From assembly GCA_002027195.1 (NCBI GenBank), contig MWJO01000006.1:1-64000 (forward strand): DNA of 64,000 bases, read 5' to 3'. Positions 20,278 through 28,839 of the stretch are shown here, in pieces (position 1 is the stretch's first letter; every line of letters starts with the position of its first letter). The notes under the pieces were generated by a model. The model ran no database searches, was not told the origin of the DNA, and saw nothing but the letters and a program-made list of their open reading frames with translations. Made by a program: the position numbers and the translations under genes. This DNA comes from Streptomyces sp. GKU 895. Its GTDB lineage: Bacteria > Actinomycetota > Actinomycetes > Streptomycetales > Streptomycetaceae.

Positions 20278-21090
20278 GTGCACGCAGGTGAACAAGGGCC
20301 GGGAAACCTCGAGATGTTCGGCTCGTTGCTGAGGTTCTTCCGCGAGCGGGCCGGGATGACACAAGATGCGCTGGCCCATCGCGTCGGGTACTCCAAGTCC
20401 CAAGTGGCCATGGTGGAAAGGGGAGAGCGGGCACCCAAGGGGCAGTTGATCGAGATCGCGGACGAGTCGCTCGGTGCACAAGGTGCACTGATGGCGGCTG
20501 GGAGGAAGCTGAGGGTCAGCAGGTTCCCGTCCTGGTTCGAGGACTACGCGGTGCTGGAAGCAAGGGCCAGCGCGATCTACATGTACGCCAACCACGTGAT
20601 CCCCGGCCTGCTCCAGACGCAGCACTACGCTCGGGCCACCTTCGAGGTTCACCGACCGTCCCTGGACGACGAGGAGATCGAGGCGCGGCTCGCCGCCCGC
20701 CTCGATCGGCAACAGGTCTTGGAGCGCAAGCCCACGCCTGTCGTCGCCTTCGTGCTGGAGGAGCACGTCCTCAGGCGCCCCCTGGGCGGCGACCAGGTAC
20801 TCAAAGAGCAGTTGGGCCACATCCTCGATGTCGGCAGGCGCCGCAACATCGAGATCCAGGTGATGCCGACCAACCGCGAGGACCACGCCGGTCTCAACGG
20901 CCCCATGATCCTGCTGGAGACCGACGAGCCCGACCGCATCACCTACGTCGAGGGCCCCAACAACGGCTACTTCGTCAGCCAACAGCCGGAGCTGGGCCAG
21001 ATGTTCGCACGGTATGGCATTCTGCGAGCGCAGGCCCTCAATCCCGGGGAGTCCGCTCAGTTGATCAGCGAGGTGGCAGGCAGCCTATGA
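20278..21090 (+). CDS. Scr1-family Xre/HTH regulator (WhiJ-like), copy 1
   Basis: 270 aa from GTG 20278, chosen for the GGGGAGG ribosome-binding site 5 bp upstream; the next ATG (20314) lacks one. HTH_31 domain at about residues 15-75 (LRFFRERAGMTQDALAHRVGYSKSQVAMVERGERAP), then the DUF5753/Scr1 ligand-like domain (IPGLLQTQHYARA; VVAFVLEEHVLRRPLGG; NIEIQVMPTNREDHAGLNGPM). Such proteins pair with DUF397 partners and are treated as antitoxin-like regulators of development. It overlaps the DUF397 gene by ATGA. Confidence 0.94.
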   Translation: MHAGEQGPGNLEMFGSLLRFFRERAGMTQDALAHRVGYSKSQVAMVERGERAPKGQLIEIADESLGAQGALMAAGRKLRVSRFPSWFEDYAVLEARASAIYMYANHVIPGLLQTQHYARATFEVHRPSLDDEEIEARLAARLDRQQVLERKPTPVVAFVLEEHVLRRPLGGDQVLKEQLGHILDVGRRRNIEIQVMPTNREDHAGLNGPMILLETDEPDRITYVEGPNNGYFVSQQPELGQMFARYGILRAQALNPGESAQLISEVAGSL

Positions 21091-21266
21091 GCACGGACCT
21101 GAACTGGTTCAAGAGCAGCTATAGCAGCGGCCAGGGCGGCGAGTGCATCGAAGTGGCCGTCACGCCCACCACCATCCACATCCGCGACTCAAAAACCCCC
21201 GAAACCGAGGCCCCCCACCTCCACCTCACCCCCACCACCTGGTCGACCTTCCTGAAGTCCCTCTAG
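21087..21266 (+). CDS. DUF397 protein (partner of Scr1 regulator), copy 1
   Basis: 59 aa. Carries the whole DUF397 signature: WFKSSYSSGQGGECIEVA and IHIRDSKTPE, ending TTWSTFLKSL. Translationally coupled to the upstream regulator. DUF397 proteins are thought to act as effectors or toxin-like partners of Scr1/WhiJ-type repressors. Confidence 0.95.
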   Translation: MSTDLNWFKSSYSSGQGGECIEVAVTPTTIHIRDSKTPETEAPHLHLTPTTWSTFLKSL

Positions 21267-21271
21267 GGCAT

Positions 21272-22210
21272 CTAGAACATCCCGTTGTCGTTCGCCGAAG
21301 TCGCCGGCACGTCCTGGATCACGTCCCAGTGCTCGACGATCTTCCCGCCCCGCACCCGGAACAGATCCACGACCGCCTGCCCCCGCTCCCCCGGCGCGTT
21401 CACGTAGTGGCTGTGGACCGCGACCAGGTCCCCCTCCGCGATGACCCGCTTCGGCGTGACCTTCAACTCCGGGAACTGCTCGAAGAACGCGCCCAGGCCC
21501 GCCTTCACACCCTCCACCCCGTTGGGGATGTTCGGGTTGTGCTGGTCGTACTCGGGCCCCCAGTACCGGTCGATCGCCGACAGGTCCTTCTTCACCAGCA
21601 GCTGATCGAACGCGGCTGTCACCAGCTTCTTGTTGTACGCCGTGAGAAAGCCCGGCCCCGGCCGCTCCGTCCGCGGCCAACTCACCGTGGAGAACATGTC
21701 GTTGCCGTTGGCGGACTTCTCCGGCACGTCCTGGCCGACGTCCCAGTGCTCGGCGATCTTCCCGCCCTGGAAGCGGAAGATGTCGAAGACGGCGGAGCCC
21801 CGCGTGCCCGGCGTGAGGACGACGTTCGAATGCACGAGGACGAGGTCGCCCTCGGAGATCACCCGCTTGATGTCGTACTTGGCGTCGGGGAACTGCTGGT
21901 GCAGCGCGACGCCGAGGTTCTTCAGCGTCTCCGCGCCGTCCGGCGCTTGCGGGTTGTGCTGGATGTAGTCCCGCCGTACGAAACGGTCGACGACCGCGGT
22001 GTCCCCGCGCTCGAACACACCCTTGAGGACACGGGCCGCCACGTCCTTCTGGTAACCGAGGCGGGCGGAATCGCCGGGTACGCCGTGGCCGGCGCGACCC
22101 GCCGTGGCGGCGTGCGGTGCCGCGAGGGCCGGAACAGCGGCGGCACCCAGCACGGCGGTGGAGGCGGCGAGGGCGACAACGGCCCTGCGGACGGAGCTGG
22201 TGGGGAGCAT
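21272..22210 (-). CDS. Secreted protein with two tandem SnoaL-like domains
   Basis: 312 aa from ATG 22210. Sec signal peptide (about 1-31, ALAAPHA). Two homologous SnoaL/NTF2-like halves follow: the first has YIQHNPQAPDGAETLKNL ... KIAEHWDVGQDVPEKSANGNDMF, the second YDQHNPNIPNGVEGVKAG ... KIVEHWDVIQDVPATSANDNGMF. The halves clearly arose by duplication. Single-domain relatives are annotated as SnoaL-like aldol-condensation-type proteins, but catalytic chemistry is unproven and the secreted location is odd for a polyketide cyclase fold. Convergent with the DUF397 gene, 5 bp between the stops. Confidence 0.88.
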   Translation of the reverse strand: MLPTSSVRRAVVALAASTAVLGAAAVPALAAPHAATAGRAGHGVPGDSARLGYQKDVAARVLKGVFERGDTAVVDRFVRRDYIQHNPQAPDGAETLKNLGVALHQQFPDAKYDIKRVISEGDLVLVHSNVVLTPGTRGSAVFDIFRFQGGKIAEHWDVGQDVPEKSANGNDMFSTVSWPRTERPGPGFLTAYNKKLVTAAFDQLLVKKDLSAIDRYWGPEYDQHNPNIPNGVEGVKAGLGAFFEQFPELKVTPKRVIAEGDLVAVHSHYVNAPGERGQAVVDLFRVRGGKIVEHWDVIQDVPATSANDNGMF

Positions 22211-22387
22211 GCGACACTCCGGGAATAGATATTGAAAGTTCAAGCTGACACTTCCCGAAGGAAAGCACTAACCATCAGTTAGCGTCAACCCCCCCGGCGC
22301 CCGCCGCGCTCCCCGGCGCTCCCGGCGCCCCGCCGCACCCCAACCACCCTTGCCTAGAGCGCACTCCACGCCGTTGGCTAAGAACCC

Positions 22388-23380
22388 ATGAAGTACACGC
22401 AGCTCGGACGCACGGGACTCAAGGTCAGCCGACTCGTCCTCGGCACCATGAACTTCGGCCCGCAGACGGACGAAGCCGACAGCCACGCGATCATGGACGC
22501 GGCGCTGGACGCGGGCATCAACTTCTTCGACACCGCCAACGTCTACGGCTGGGGCGAGAACAAGGGCCGTACCGAGGAGATCATCGGCACCTGGTTCGCG
22601 AAGAACCCCACCCATCGCGACAAGGTCGTCCTCGCCACCAAGGTGTACGGCAACATGGGCGCCGACGGCGAGGCCTGGCCCAACCACGACAAGCTCTCCG
22701 CCGTGAACATCCGGCGGGCCGTCGACGCGTCGCTCAAGCGCCTCCAGACCGACCACATCGACGTCTACCAGTTCCACCACATCGACCGCGCCACCCCCTT
22801 CGAGGAGATCTGGCAGGCGATCGACGTCCTGGTCCAGCAGGGCAAGATCCTGTACGCCGGTTCCTCCAACTTCCCCGGCTACAAGATCGCCCAGGCCAAC
22901 GAGATCGCCGCCCGCCGCGGCGGCACCATCGGCCTGGTCAGCGAGCAGTGCCTCTACAACCTCTTCGAGCGCCGCGCCGAGATGGAGGTCATCCCGGCGG
23001 CCCAGGAGTACGGCCTCGGCGTGATCCCCTGGTCGCCGCTGCACGGCGGCATGCTGGGCGGGGTCATCAAGAAGGAGGTCGAGGGCGGTCGCCGCGCCTC
23101 GGGCCGTACGGCGGAGGCGCTCACCGATCCGGCCGTACGCGCGAAGATCCAGTCGTACGAGGATCTCCTCGACAAGCACGGCCTGGAGCCCGGCGAGGCG
23201 GCCCTGGCCTGGCTGCTCACCCGCCCCGGCGTCACGGGCCCGATCGTCGGCCCGCGCACGGCGGAGCAACTGGAATCGGCGATCCGAGCCTCGGAGCTGG
23301 ACCTGAGCGAAGAGCTCCTGACCGACCTCGACGAGATCTTCCCGGGTCCTGGACCGTCCCCGGAGGCCTTCGCCTGGTAG
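22388..23380 (+). CDS. Aldo/keto reductase
   Basis: 330 aa. Tetrad residues visible: Asp in FFDTANVYG, Tyr in the same segment, Lys in VVLATKVYG and His in YQFHHID. C-terminal NADP-binding GPRTAEQLESAIRASEL. It is most like the AKR12/AKR11 group that includes sugar-side-chain and general stress reductases. NADPH-dependent carbonyl reduction is expected; the substrate is unknown. Divergent from the SnoaL-like gene. Confidence 0.95.
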   Translation: MKYTQLGRTGLKVSRLVLGTMNFGPQTDEADSHAIMDAALDAGINFFDTANVYGWGENKGRTEEIIGTWFAKNPTHRDKVVLATKVYGNMGADGEAWPNHDKLSAVNIRRAVDASLKRLQTDHIDVYQFHHIDRATPFEEIWQAIDVLVQQGKILYAGSSNFPGYKIAQANEIAARRGGTIGLVSEQCLYNLFERRAEMEVIPAAQEYGLGVIPWSPLHGGMLGGVIKKEVEGGRRASGRTAEALTDPAVRAKIQSYEDLLDKHGLEPGEAALAWLLTRPGVTGPIVGPRTAEQLESAIRASELDLSEELLTDLDEIFPGPGPSPEAFAW

Positions 23381-23403
23381 TACCGGTGACGGCAAACGCC
23401 CTC

Positions 23404-23471
23404 CAGGGGCGCGGGGAACTGCGCGACCAGCCACCTCCGGCCCGCAGCCGAAAGAGAACCCGCAGTTCCCC
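23404..23471 (+). repeat. Streptomyces intergenic repeat with hairpin, copy 1
   Basis: The sequence beginning AGGGGCGCGGGGAACTGCGC and continuing GACCAGCCACC is a block that recurs between genes in many Streptomyces genomes (recalled, not searched). Its GGGGAACTGCG (23413-23423) is matched by CGCAGTTCCCC (23461-23471), a perfect 11-bp stem, so it could also end transcription of the aldo/keto reductase gene. A related copy in the opposite orientation is at 56955-57017. Confidence 0.6.
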
Positions 23472-23476
23472 GGCCG

Positions 23477-23566
23477 TCACTTACCGAGCGCCGCCGCCAA
23501 CGCCACAACGCCAAACATCAGCACCAGCACAACGGCCATGATCCGGTTCCGGGTCTTCGGGTCCAC
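23477..23566 (-). CDS. 29-aa single-helix membrane microprotein
   Basis: GTG at 23566 preceded by a GGGGGG-type ribosome-binding site. The peptide is a short basic start (VDPKTRNRI) followed by one hydrophobic helix (MAVVLVLMFGVVALAAALGK). It lies just downstream of thpR on the same strand, with about 11 bp between, so it would be co-transcribed. The composition is too regular for chance, but there is no functional clue. Confidence 0.5.
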   Translation of the reverse strand: MDPKTRNRIMAVVLVLMFGVVALAAALGK

Positions 23567-23577
23567 GCCCCCCGAGC

Positions 23578-24150
23578 CTAACCGGCCCCTCCGAACGCCC
23601 ACCGCCCGACCACCTCGTACCGCGGCTGCTCCCCCGGCACCCCCGACCGCGGCAGGCTGCTCCGCACGAGCGCCAGCTCACCCACGGTCCACGCCCGACC
23701 CGTGAAACCGGCCAGCGCCCCCACGTACGGCCGCACATCCACCTCCGACCGGCTCCGCGCCACGGTCAGATGCGCCTTGTACCGCCGGTGCTCCCCCATG
23801 TCGACGCCCGCCTTGCGCCCCGCCGCCTCCGCCCGCTCGGCCAGCAGCCGCAGGGCGGCCATGTCCCCGTCGGCACCGATCCACAGGGCCCGGCCCCGCC
23901 CGAACTGCCCGCCTCGATGCAGGGCCAGGTCGAAGGGATCCGTACGTCCCGCCGCGCGCTCCAGCCTCGCCGACAGGTCCGGTACGACGTCGTCGTCGAC
24001 CTCGCCGTAGAACGCCAGCGTGAAGTGCCAGCCGGGCCGGCCGGTCCAGCGCAGCGCATCCGCCCCCGGAAGCCCCTTCAACGCCGCCAGCTCGGCCGCG
24101 AGTTCCTCGGCCACGTCCTCCGGCGGCAGCACCGCGGCGAAAAGTCTCAT
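23578..24150 (-). CDS. thpR: RNA 2',3'-cyclic phosphodiesterase (2H phosphoesterase, LigT/ThpR)
   Basis: 190 aa. Two HxTx motifs of the 2H superfamily: HFTLAF near residue 42 and HLTVAR near 128. It opens 2',3'-cyclic phosphate at RNA ends (and ligates 2'-5' in vitro). I chose ATG 24150 (MRLFAAVLPPED, the usual start); an in-frame GTG at 24159 adds three residues and cannot be excluded. Divergent from the GNAT gene. Confidence 0.93.
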   Translation of the reverse strand: MRLFAAVLPPEDVAEELAAELAALKGLPGADALRWTGRPGWHFTLAFYGEVDDDVVPDLSARLERAAGRTDPFDLALHRGGQFGRGRALWIGADGDMAALRLLAERAEAAGRKAGVDMGEHRRYKAHLTVARSRSEVDVRPYVGALAGFTGRAWTVGELALVRSSLPRSGVPGEQPRYEVVGRWAFGGAG

Positions 24151-24184
24151 GCCCGTCACCTTGGCAAAGATCTACGCTGCCGTC

Positions 24185-24706
24185 ATGGCGATCACCATCA
24201 GGAACGGCGACCACGACGACATCCCGGCGATACTCGGCATGCTGGACAGCTGTGTGGAGTGGCTGGTCGCACAGGGGCGTACCGGGCAGTGGGGATCGAA
24301 GCCGCTGTCGGAGAGCCCGAAGACGGTCGAGTCCGTCACGCGGTACATGGACGACGGCATCACCTACATCGCGGAGGTCGACGGCGTACCGGCCGCCACC
24401 CTCAGCCTCACCGACGCGCCCGGCGCCTATCTGGCCCATCTCCCCGCCCCCGGCGAGCCCGAGCGGTACATCCACTGGCTGGCCTCGGAGCGCCGCTTCA
24501 AGGGCCGGGGCGTGGGCAGCGCCCTCATCGAGCACGCGGCCGAGGAGACCCGGCGGGCGGGGGTCTCGCTGCTCCGCGTGGACTGCTACGCGGGCGACGA
24601 CGGCAAGCTCGTCCGCTACTACGAGAACAACGGCTTCAGCCGCGTCGAGGCCTTCACGGTCGGGGAGCAGGAGTGGCCCGGGCAGTTGCTGGCCCGGAGG
24701 GTCTGA
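24185..24706 (+). CDS. GNAT-family N-acetyltransferase
   Basis: 173 aa. Acetyl-CoA binding loop ERRFKGRGVGSALIEHA (R/Q-x-x-G-x-G/A) and C-terminal YYENNGFSRVEAF are classical GNAT motifs. No operon partner; the acceptor substrate is unknown. Confidence 0.92.
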   Translation: MAITIRNGDHDDIPAILGMLDSCVEWLVAQGRTGQWGSKPLSESPKTVESVTRYMDDGITYIAEVDGVPAATLSLTDAPGAYLAHLPAPGEPERYIHWLASERRFKGRGVGSALIEHAAEETRRAGVSLLRVDCYAGDDGKLVRYYENNGFSRVEAFTVGEQEWPGQLLARRV

Positions 24707-24728
24707 CACCCCCCGGGCCCAGTGGCGC

Positions 24729-26078
24729 TCACGCCGCCGGCGCCAGCTGCTCCTGCGCCTGTCGCGGCACGAAGCGGACGTGCGGGTGGCCGTGGTTCCA
24801 GCCGACCGACAGCCGCAGGTTGCCGACCCTGGCGAGGACCAGGCCGATGACGACCGCCGCGCCCGCGGCGATCGCGCCGCCGACCGCCAGGCCCGCCCGG
24901 ACGCCGTACGCGTCGGTGATCCAGCCGGCGATCGGTGCGCCGAGCGGGGCGCCGCCCATGAACACCATCATGTAGAGGGACATCACGCGGCCGCGCATGG
25001 CCGGGTCGGTGCTCAGCTGGACGCTGCTGTTGGCGGTGACGTTGACCGTCATGCCGAACATGCCGATCGGCATCATCAGCAGGGCGAACAGCCACAGGGA
25101 GGGGGCGAGGGAGGCCACCATCTCCAGCGTGCCGAAGGCCACCGCGCCGACCACCAGCACCCGCATCCGGGCGGTGCCGCGGCGGGCGGCGAGCAGGGCG
25201 CCCGCGAGGGAGCCGACCGCCATGACGGTGTTGAAGAGGCTGTAGGAGCCGGCGCCCGCGTGGAAGACGTCGTCGGCGAAGGCCGACAGGTACACGGGGA
25301 AGTTGAAGCCGAAGGTCGACACGAACCCGACGAGCACGATCGTCCAGATCAGGTCCGGGCGGCCCGCGACGTAGTGGAGCCCTTCCCGCAGCTGGCCCTT
25401 GCCGCGCGGGGCGCGCTGCACGACGTACAGCTCACGGGCGCGCATGAGGAGCAGGCCGGTGATCGGGGCGATGAAGCTCAGGCCGTTCGCCAGGAACGCC
25501 CAGCCCGTGCCGACGCCCGTGATCATCAGACCCGCGACGGCGGGGCCGATCAGGCGGGCCGACTGGAAGTTCGCGGAGTTCAGGCTGACGGCGTTCTGGA
25601 GCTGGTCGGGGCCGACCATCTCGGAGACGAAGGTCTGCCGGGCCGGGTTGTCGACGACCGTGGCGAGGCCGACGGCGAAGGCGGCCAGGTAGACGTGCCA
25701 GACCTCGACGTGACCGGTCAGGGTCAGGAAGGCGAGCGCCAGGCCGGTGAGGGCCATGGCCGACTGGGTGACGAGGAGGGTCGGGCGCTTCGGGAGGCGG
25801 TCGACGAGGACGCCGCCGTAGAGGCCGAACAGGAGCATCGGCAGGAACTGGAGGGCCGTCGTGACACCGACGGCGGTCGCGGAGCCGGTGAGGCTGAGGA
25901 CCAGCCAGTCCTGGGCGATGCGCTGCATCCAGGTGCCGGTGTTGGACACGACCTGCCCCAGGAAGAACAGGCGGTAGTTGCGGTTCCTGAGTGAGCTGAA
26001 CATCGAGGACCTGCCAGGGTCCTCGAGGGTCGGGGTGGACGGTGCGGGGGCGGAGTCTGCTCCGGATCCCGTACTCAA
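24729..26078 (-). CDS. MFS transporter, enterobactin/macrolide-exporter type (MFS_3)
   Basis: 449 aa from TTG 26078; the start is fixed by an AGGAGG ribosome-binding site about 9 bp upstream (LSTGSGADSAPAP). Twelve hydrophobic segments. Hallmarks: FSSLRNRNYRLFFLGQVVSNTGTWMQRIAQDWLVL at the N terminus and FGLYGGVLVDRLPKR in the loop after TM2. It lies directly downstream of a MarR-type gene and is probably co-transcribed and controlled by it; efflux of an aromatic or antibiotic-like compound is the likely role. Confidence 0.92.
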   Translation of the reverse strand: MSTGSGADSAPAPSTPTLEDPGRSSMFSSLRNRNYRLFFLGQVVSNTGTWMQRIAQDWLVLSLTGSATAVGVTTALQFLPMLLFGLYGGVLVDRLPKRPTLLVTQSAMALTGLALAFLTLTGHVEVWHVYLAAFAVGLATVVDNPARQTFVSEMVGPDQLQNAVSLNSANFQSARLIGPAVAGLMITGVGTGWAFLANGLSFIAPITGLLLMRARELYVVQRAPRGKGQLREGLHYVAGRPDLIWTIVLVGFVSTFGFNFPVYLSAFADDVFHAGAGSYSLFNTVMAVGSLAGALLAARRGTARMRVLVVGAVAFGTLEMVASLAPSLWLFALLMMPIGMFGMTVNVTANSSVQLSTDPAMRGRVMSLYMMVFMGGAPLGAPIAGWITDAYGVRAGLAVGGAIAAGAAVVIGLVLARVGNLRLSVGWNHGHPHVRFVPRQAQEQLAPAA

Positions 26079-26104
26079 AAGGGTTCGCCTCCTCTTTTGT
26101 CGGC

Positions 26105-26542
26105 TTACAGGTGTGCGAGCTTCTCCAGCACGGGGGCGGCGGCACGCAGTTTCGCCCACTCGTCCTCGTCGAGTCCGTCGACCAGGTCGGCCAGGAAGGC
26201 GTTGCGCTTGGCGCGGCTCTCGGCGAGCATCGCCTCCGCCTGCTCCGTCTTCGTGACGACCTTCTGGCGGCGGTCCTCGGGGTGCGGCTCCAGCCGGACG
26301 AGTCCCTTGGCCTCCAGCAGCGCCACGATGCGGGTCATCGACGGCGGCTGTACGTGCTCCTTGCGGGCGAGCTCACCGGGGGTGGCCTTGCCGCAGAGGG
26401 AGAGGGTGCCCAGGACCGACATCTCGGTGGGGCTCAGCGACTCGTCGACCCGCTGGTGCTTCAGTCGGCGCGACAGCCGCATCACGGCGGAGCGCAGGGA
26501 GTTCACGGCGGCAGCGTCGTCGCCATGGGTAAGGTCCGGCAT
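26105..26542 (-). CDS. MarR-family transcriptional regulator
   Basis: 145 aa from ATG 26542 (MPDLTHGDDAAAVNSLRSAVMRL). Winged-helix region LSPTEMSVLGTLSLCGKATPGELARKEHVQPPSMTRIVALLEAKGLVRLEPHPEDRRQ. Likely controls itself and the MFS gene. An alternative ATG at 26560 lies inside the palindromic operator, which makes it less likely. Confidence 0.93.
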   Translation of the reverse strand: MPDLTHGDDAAAVNSLRSAVMRLSRRLKHQRVDESLSPTEMSVLGTLSLCGKATPGELARKEHVQPPSMTRIVALLEAKGLVRLEPHPEDRRQKVVTKTEQAEAMLAESRAKRNAFLADLVDGLDEDEWAKLRAAAPVLEKLAHL

Positions 26543-26548
26543 CTCTTT

Positions 26549-26566
26549 AGAGTAACTCATTACTCT
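26549..26566. promoter_or_regulatory. Probable MarR operator
   Basis: AGAGTAA-CTCA-TTACTCT: perfect 7-bp arms with a 4-bp spacer, immediately upstream of the MarR start. AT-rich in an otherwise GC-rich region, as expected for a MarR site. Confidence 0.65.
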
Positions 26567-26693
26567 CGCTAAACAAGCTGGCGCGCGCGAGGATTCCCGT
26601 GAGCCTGGCCACCGAAACCGGACCTTCACCCGTACGAGTGAGACGGCAGCGGAAAGTGAACGGCGCCCGGACCGGCCCGCGACCCTCGTGTTC

Positions 26694-26876
26694 ATGGGGA
26701 CCAGCGTGCTCAGCCTGCGGATAGACGGGGAGCTGCTCGACCGGCTCCGGGACCATGCGGCCAAAAGGGGAATGAGCGTCCAGGACTATGTGATCCGGAC
26801 GCTCATTCGGGACGACTTCGACGAGCGGTTCCAGACCGCCGTCGAGGAGACGGAGAAGTTCTACGGCCTCACCTGA
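26694..26876 (+). CDS. Ribbon-helix-helix (CopG/Arc-like) small protein
   Basis: 60 aa. A short beta strand SVLSLRIDGELLDRLRDHAAKRGMSVQDYVIRTLIRDD matches the RHH fold (strand-helix-helix). RHH proteins are usually antitoxins or small repressors; no toxin gene is adjacent, so a stand-alone DNA-binding role is likelier. An in-frame GTG at 26688 adds two residues. Confidence 0.8.
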   Translation: MGTSVLSLRIDGELLDRLRDHAAKRGMSVQDYVIRTLIRDDFDERFQTAVEETEKFYGLT

Positions 26877-26886
26877 GGCCGGTCGA

Positions 26887-28338
26887 TCAGGTCAGCCCCA
26901 GGGCCGGCATCAGGTAGTAGAAGGCGAACACGGCGGAGACGACGTACATCGCGACCGGGATCTCCTTGGCCCGCCCGGCCGCCAGGCGCAGCACCACGAA
27001 GGTGATGAAGCCCATGCCGATGCCGTTGGTGATGGAGTAGGTGAACGGCATCATCACCATCGTGATGAAGGCCGGGATCGCGATCGTGTAGTCGGCCCAG
27101 TCGATCTCCTTGACCGAGTTGGCCAGGATCATGAAGCCGACCGCGAGCAGCGCCGGGGTGGCCGCCTGGGACGGGACCATCGTGGCGACGGGCGTGAGGA
27201 ACAGCGCCACCGCGAACAGGCCGCCGGTGACGAGGTTGGCGAAGCCCGTGCGGGCGCCCTCACCGACGCCGGCCGTCGACTCGACGAAGGCGGTGGTGGC
27301 GGACGAGGAGCTCGCGCCGCCCGCCGCGACGGCGAGGCCGTCCACGAAGAGGACCTTGTTGATGCCGGGCATCTGGCCCTGGGCGTCGGTCAGCTTGGCC
27401 TCGTCGCTGACGCCCATGATCGTGCCCATCGCGTCGAAGAAGCACGACAGCAGCACGGTGAAGACGAAGAGGATGCCGGTCAGCACACCGACCTTGTCGA
27501 AGCCGCCGAACAGGCTGACGTCACCGATCAGGCCGAAGTCGGGGCTCTCGACCGGGTTGCCGGGCCACTTCGGCGTCGTCAGACCCCAGGACGGGACGTT
27601 GGCGACGGCCTCGATGATCATCGCCACGACGGTCATGGCGACGATCGAGATCAGGATCGCGCCGGGCACCTTGCGGACGATCAGCGCGAGCGTGAGCAGC
27701 GCGCCGAGGATGAAGATCAGGACCGGCCAGCCGTTGAGGTGACCGTCGGCGCCGAGCTGGAGCGGGACGGTGGTGTGGGCGGCGTCCGGGATGCGGGAGA
27801 CGAAGCCGGAGTCGACGAGTCCGATCAGCATGATGAACAGGCCGATACCGATGCTGATCGCCTTGCGCAGGCTGAAGGGCACCGCGTTCATCACGCGCTC
27901 GCGCAGACCGGTCGCCACCAGCAGCATCACGATGAAGCCCGCGAGCACCACCATGCCCATGGCGTCCGGCCACGACATCCGGGGGGCCAGCTGGAGGGCG
28001 ACGACCGAGTTCACGCCGAGACCGGCGGCCAGCGCGATCGGCACGTTGCCGATGACGCCCATGAGGAGCGTGGTGAAGGCCGCGGTGACACAGGTGGCGG
28101 TGACGAGCTGGCCGTTGTCGAGCTGGTGCCCGTACATGTCCTTCGCGCTGCCCAGGATGATCGGGTTCAGCACGATGATGTAGGCCATCGCGAAGAAGGT
28201 GGCGAAACCGCCGCGGACCTCGCGGGCGAGGCTGCTGCCGCGCTCGGAGATCTTGAAGTAGCGGTCGAGGGCGCCGTACGCGGGCGTGCCGCCCGGCTGT
28301 TCGGGCGCGGGAGCCTTGGCGGTGGCCGAGGTGGACAT
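26887..28338 (-). CDS. NCS2-family purine permease (AzgA/PbuG type)
   Basis: 483 aa, about 12-14 membrane segments. AzgA-branch motifs: REVRGGFATFFAMAYIIVLNPIIL near residues 40-62, GLGVNSVVAL, and FFDAMGTIMGVSDEA. Predicted H+ symporter for hypoxanthine, guanine or adenine. A canonical promoter places transcription start at or next to the ATG, so the mRNA may be leaderless. Paired divergently with DUF2530, its usual neighbour. Confidence 0.94.
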   Translation of the reverse strand: MSTSATAKAPAPEQPGGTPAYGALDRYFKISERGSSLAREVRGGFATFFAMAYIIVLNPIILGSAKDMYGHQLDNGQLVTATCVTAAFTTLLMGVIGNVPIALAAGLGVNSVVALQLAPRMSWPDAMGMVVLAGFIVMLLVATGLRERVMNAVPFSLRKAISIGIGLFIMLIGLVDSGFVSRIPDAAHTTVPLQLGADGHLNGWPVLIFILGALLTLALIVRKVPGAILISIVAMTVVAMIIEAVANVPSWGLTTPKWPGNPVESPDFGLIGDVSLFGGFDKVGVLTGILFVFTVLLSCFFDAMGTIMGVSDEAKLTDAQGQMPGINKVLFVDGLAVAAGGASSSSATTAFVESTAGVGEGARTGFANLVTGGLFAVALFLTPVATMVPSQAATPALLAVGFMILANSVKEIDWADYTIAIPAFITMVMMPFTYSITNGIGMGFITFVVLRLAAGRAKEIPVAMYVVSAVFAFYYLMPALGLT

Positions 28339-28344
28339 TGGATG

Positions 28345-28373
28345 TTCCTACGAGCAGAAGTGGACAGAGTCAA
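28345..28373 (-). promoter_or_regulatory. Promoter of the NCS2 permease gene, probably leaderless mRNA
   Basis: On the minus strand: TTGACT (28373-28368), 17-bp spacer, TAGGAA (28350-28345), then only 6 bp to the ATG at 28338. The spacing is ideal for the principal sigma factor and leaves no room for a ribosome-binding site. Confidence 0.65.
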
Positions 28374-28471
28374 ACAGTTTCAGTATGAACATATAAACCC
28401 GGAGTTAGCTATCTCCGCGCGTAGAACTGATCGTCGGCGGAGCACCCGGAACCGCCTCGTAAGCTGTGCCC

Positions 28472-28732
28472 ATGGCGAAGTGGACCCCTCAGCACGAGGC
28501 ACCGGAGCCCCTGGAGGGCCCCATCGTGCCGACCATCATCGGCGGCACGATCCTCTGGTTCGTCCTCTTCCTCGTCCAGCTCCCCTTCTACGGCTGGTTC
28601 GACGACCGCGGACACGCCTGGTGGGTGTGGACCTGCCTGGCCGGCGCGGGGCTCGGGCTGATCGGCATCTACTACGTCCGGCGCCGCGACGCGGCCATCA
28701 AGCGGGCCGAGGCCCTACGGGAAGCCGAGTAG
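28472..28732 (+). CDS. DUF2530 membrane protein
   Basis: 86 aa with two membrane helices (IIGGTILWFVLFLVQLPFYGW and WWVWTCLAGAGLGLIGIYYV) and a basic/acidic C-terminal tail (RRRDAAIKRAEALREAE). DUF2530 proteins are small actinobacterial membrane proteins commonly coded next to NCS2 permeases; a role in transport is inferred from that context only. Confidence 0.92.
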   Translation: MAKWTPQHEAPEPLEGPIVPTIIGGTILWFVLFLVQLPFYGWFDDRGHAWWVWTCLAGAGLGLIGIYYVRRRDAAIKRAEALREAE

Positions 28733-28839
28733 GCCCGTACTACCTGGGCACCACTCGGCCCGGCCGCCTCTCCTCCCCAGGTCGGAACTTCCGTCCACTC
28801 GGCGGGTGAAGCCGCAAAACCGCACGTACCGTCGAATGC

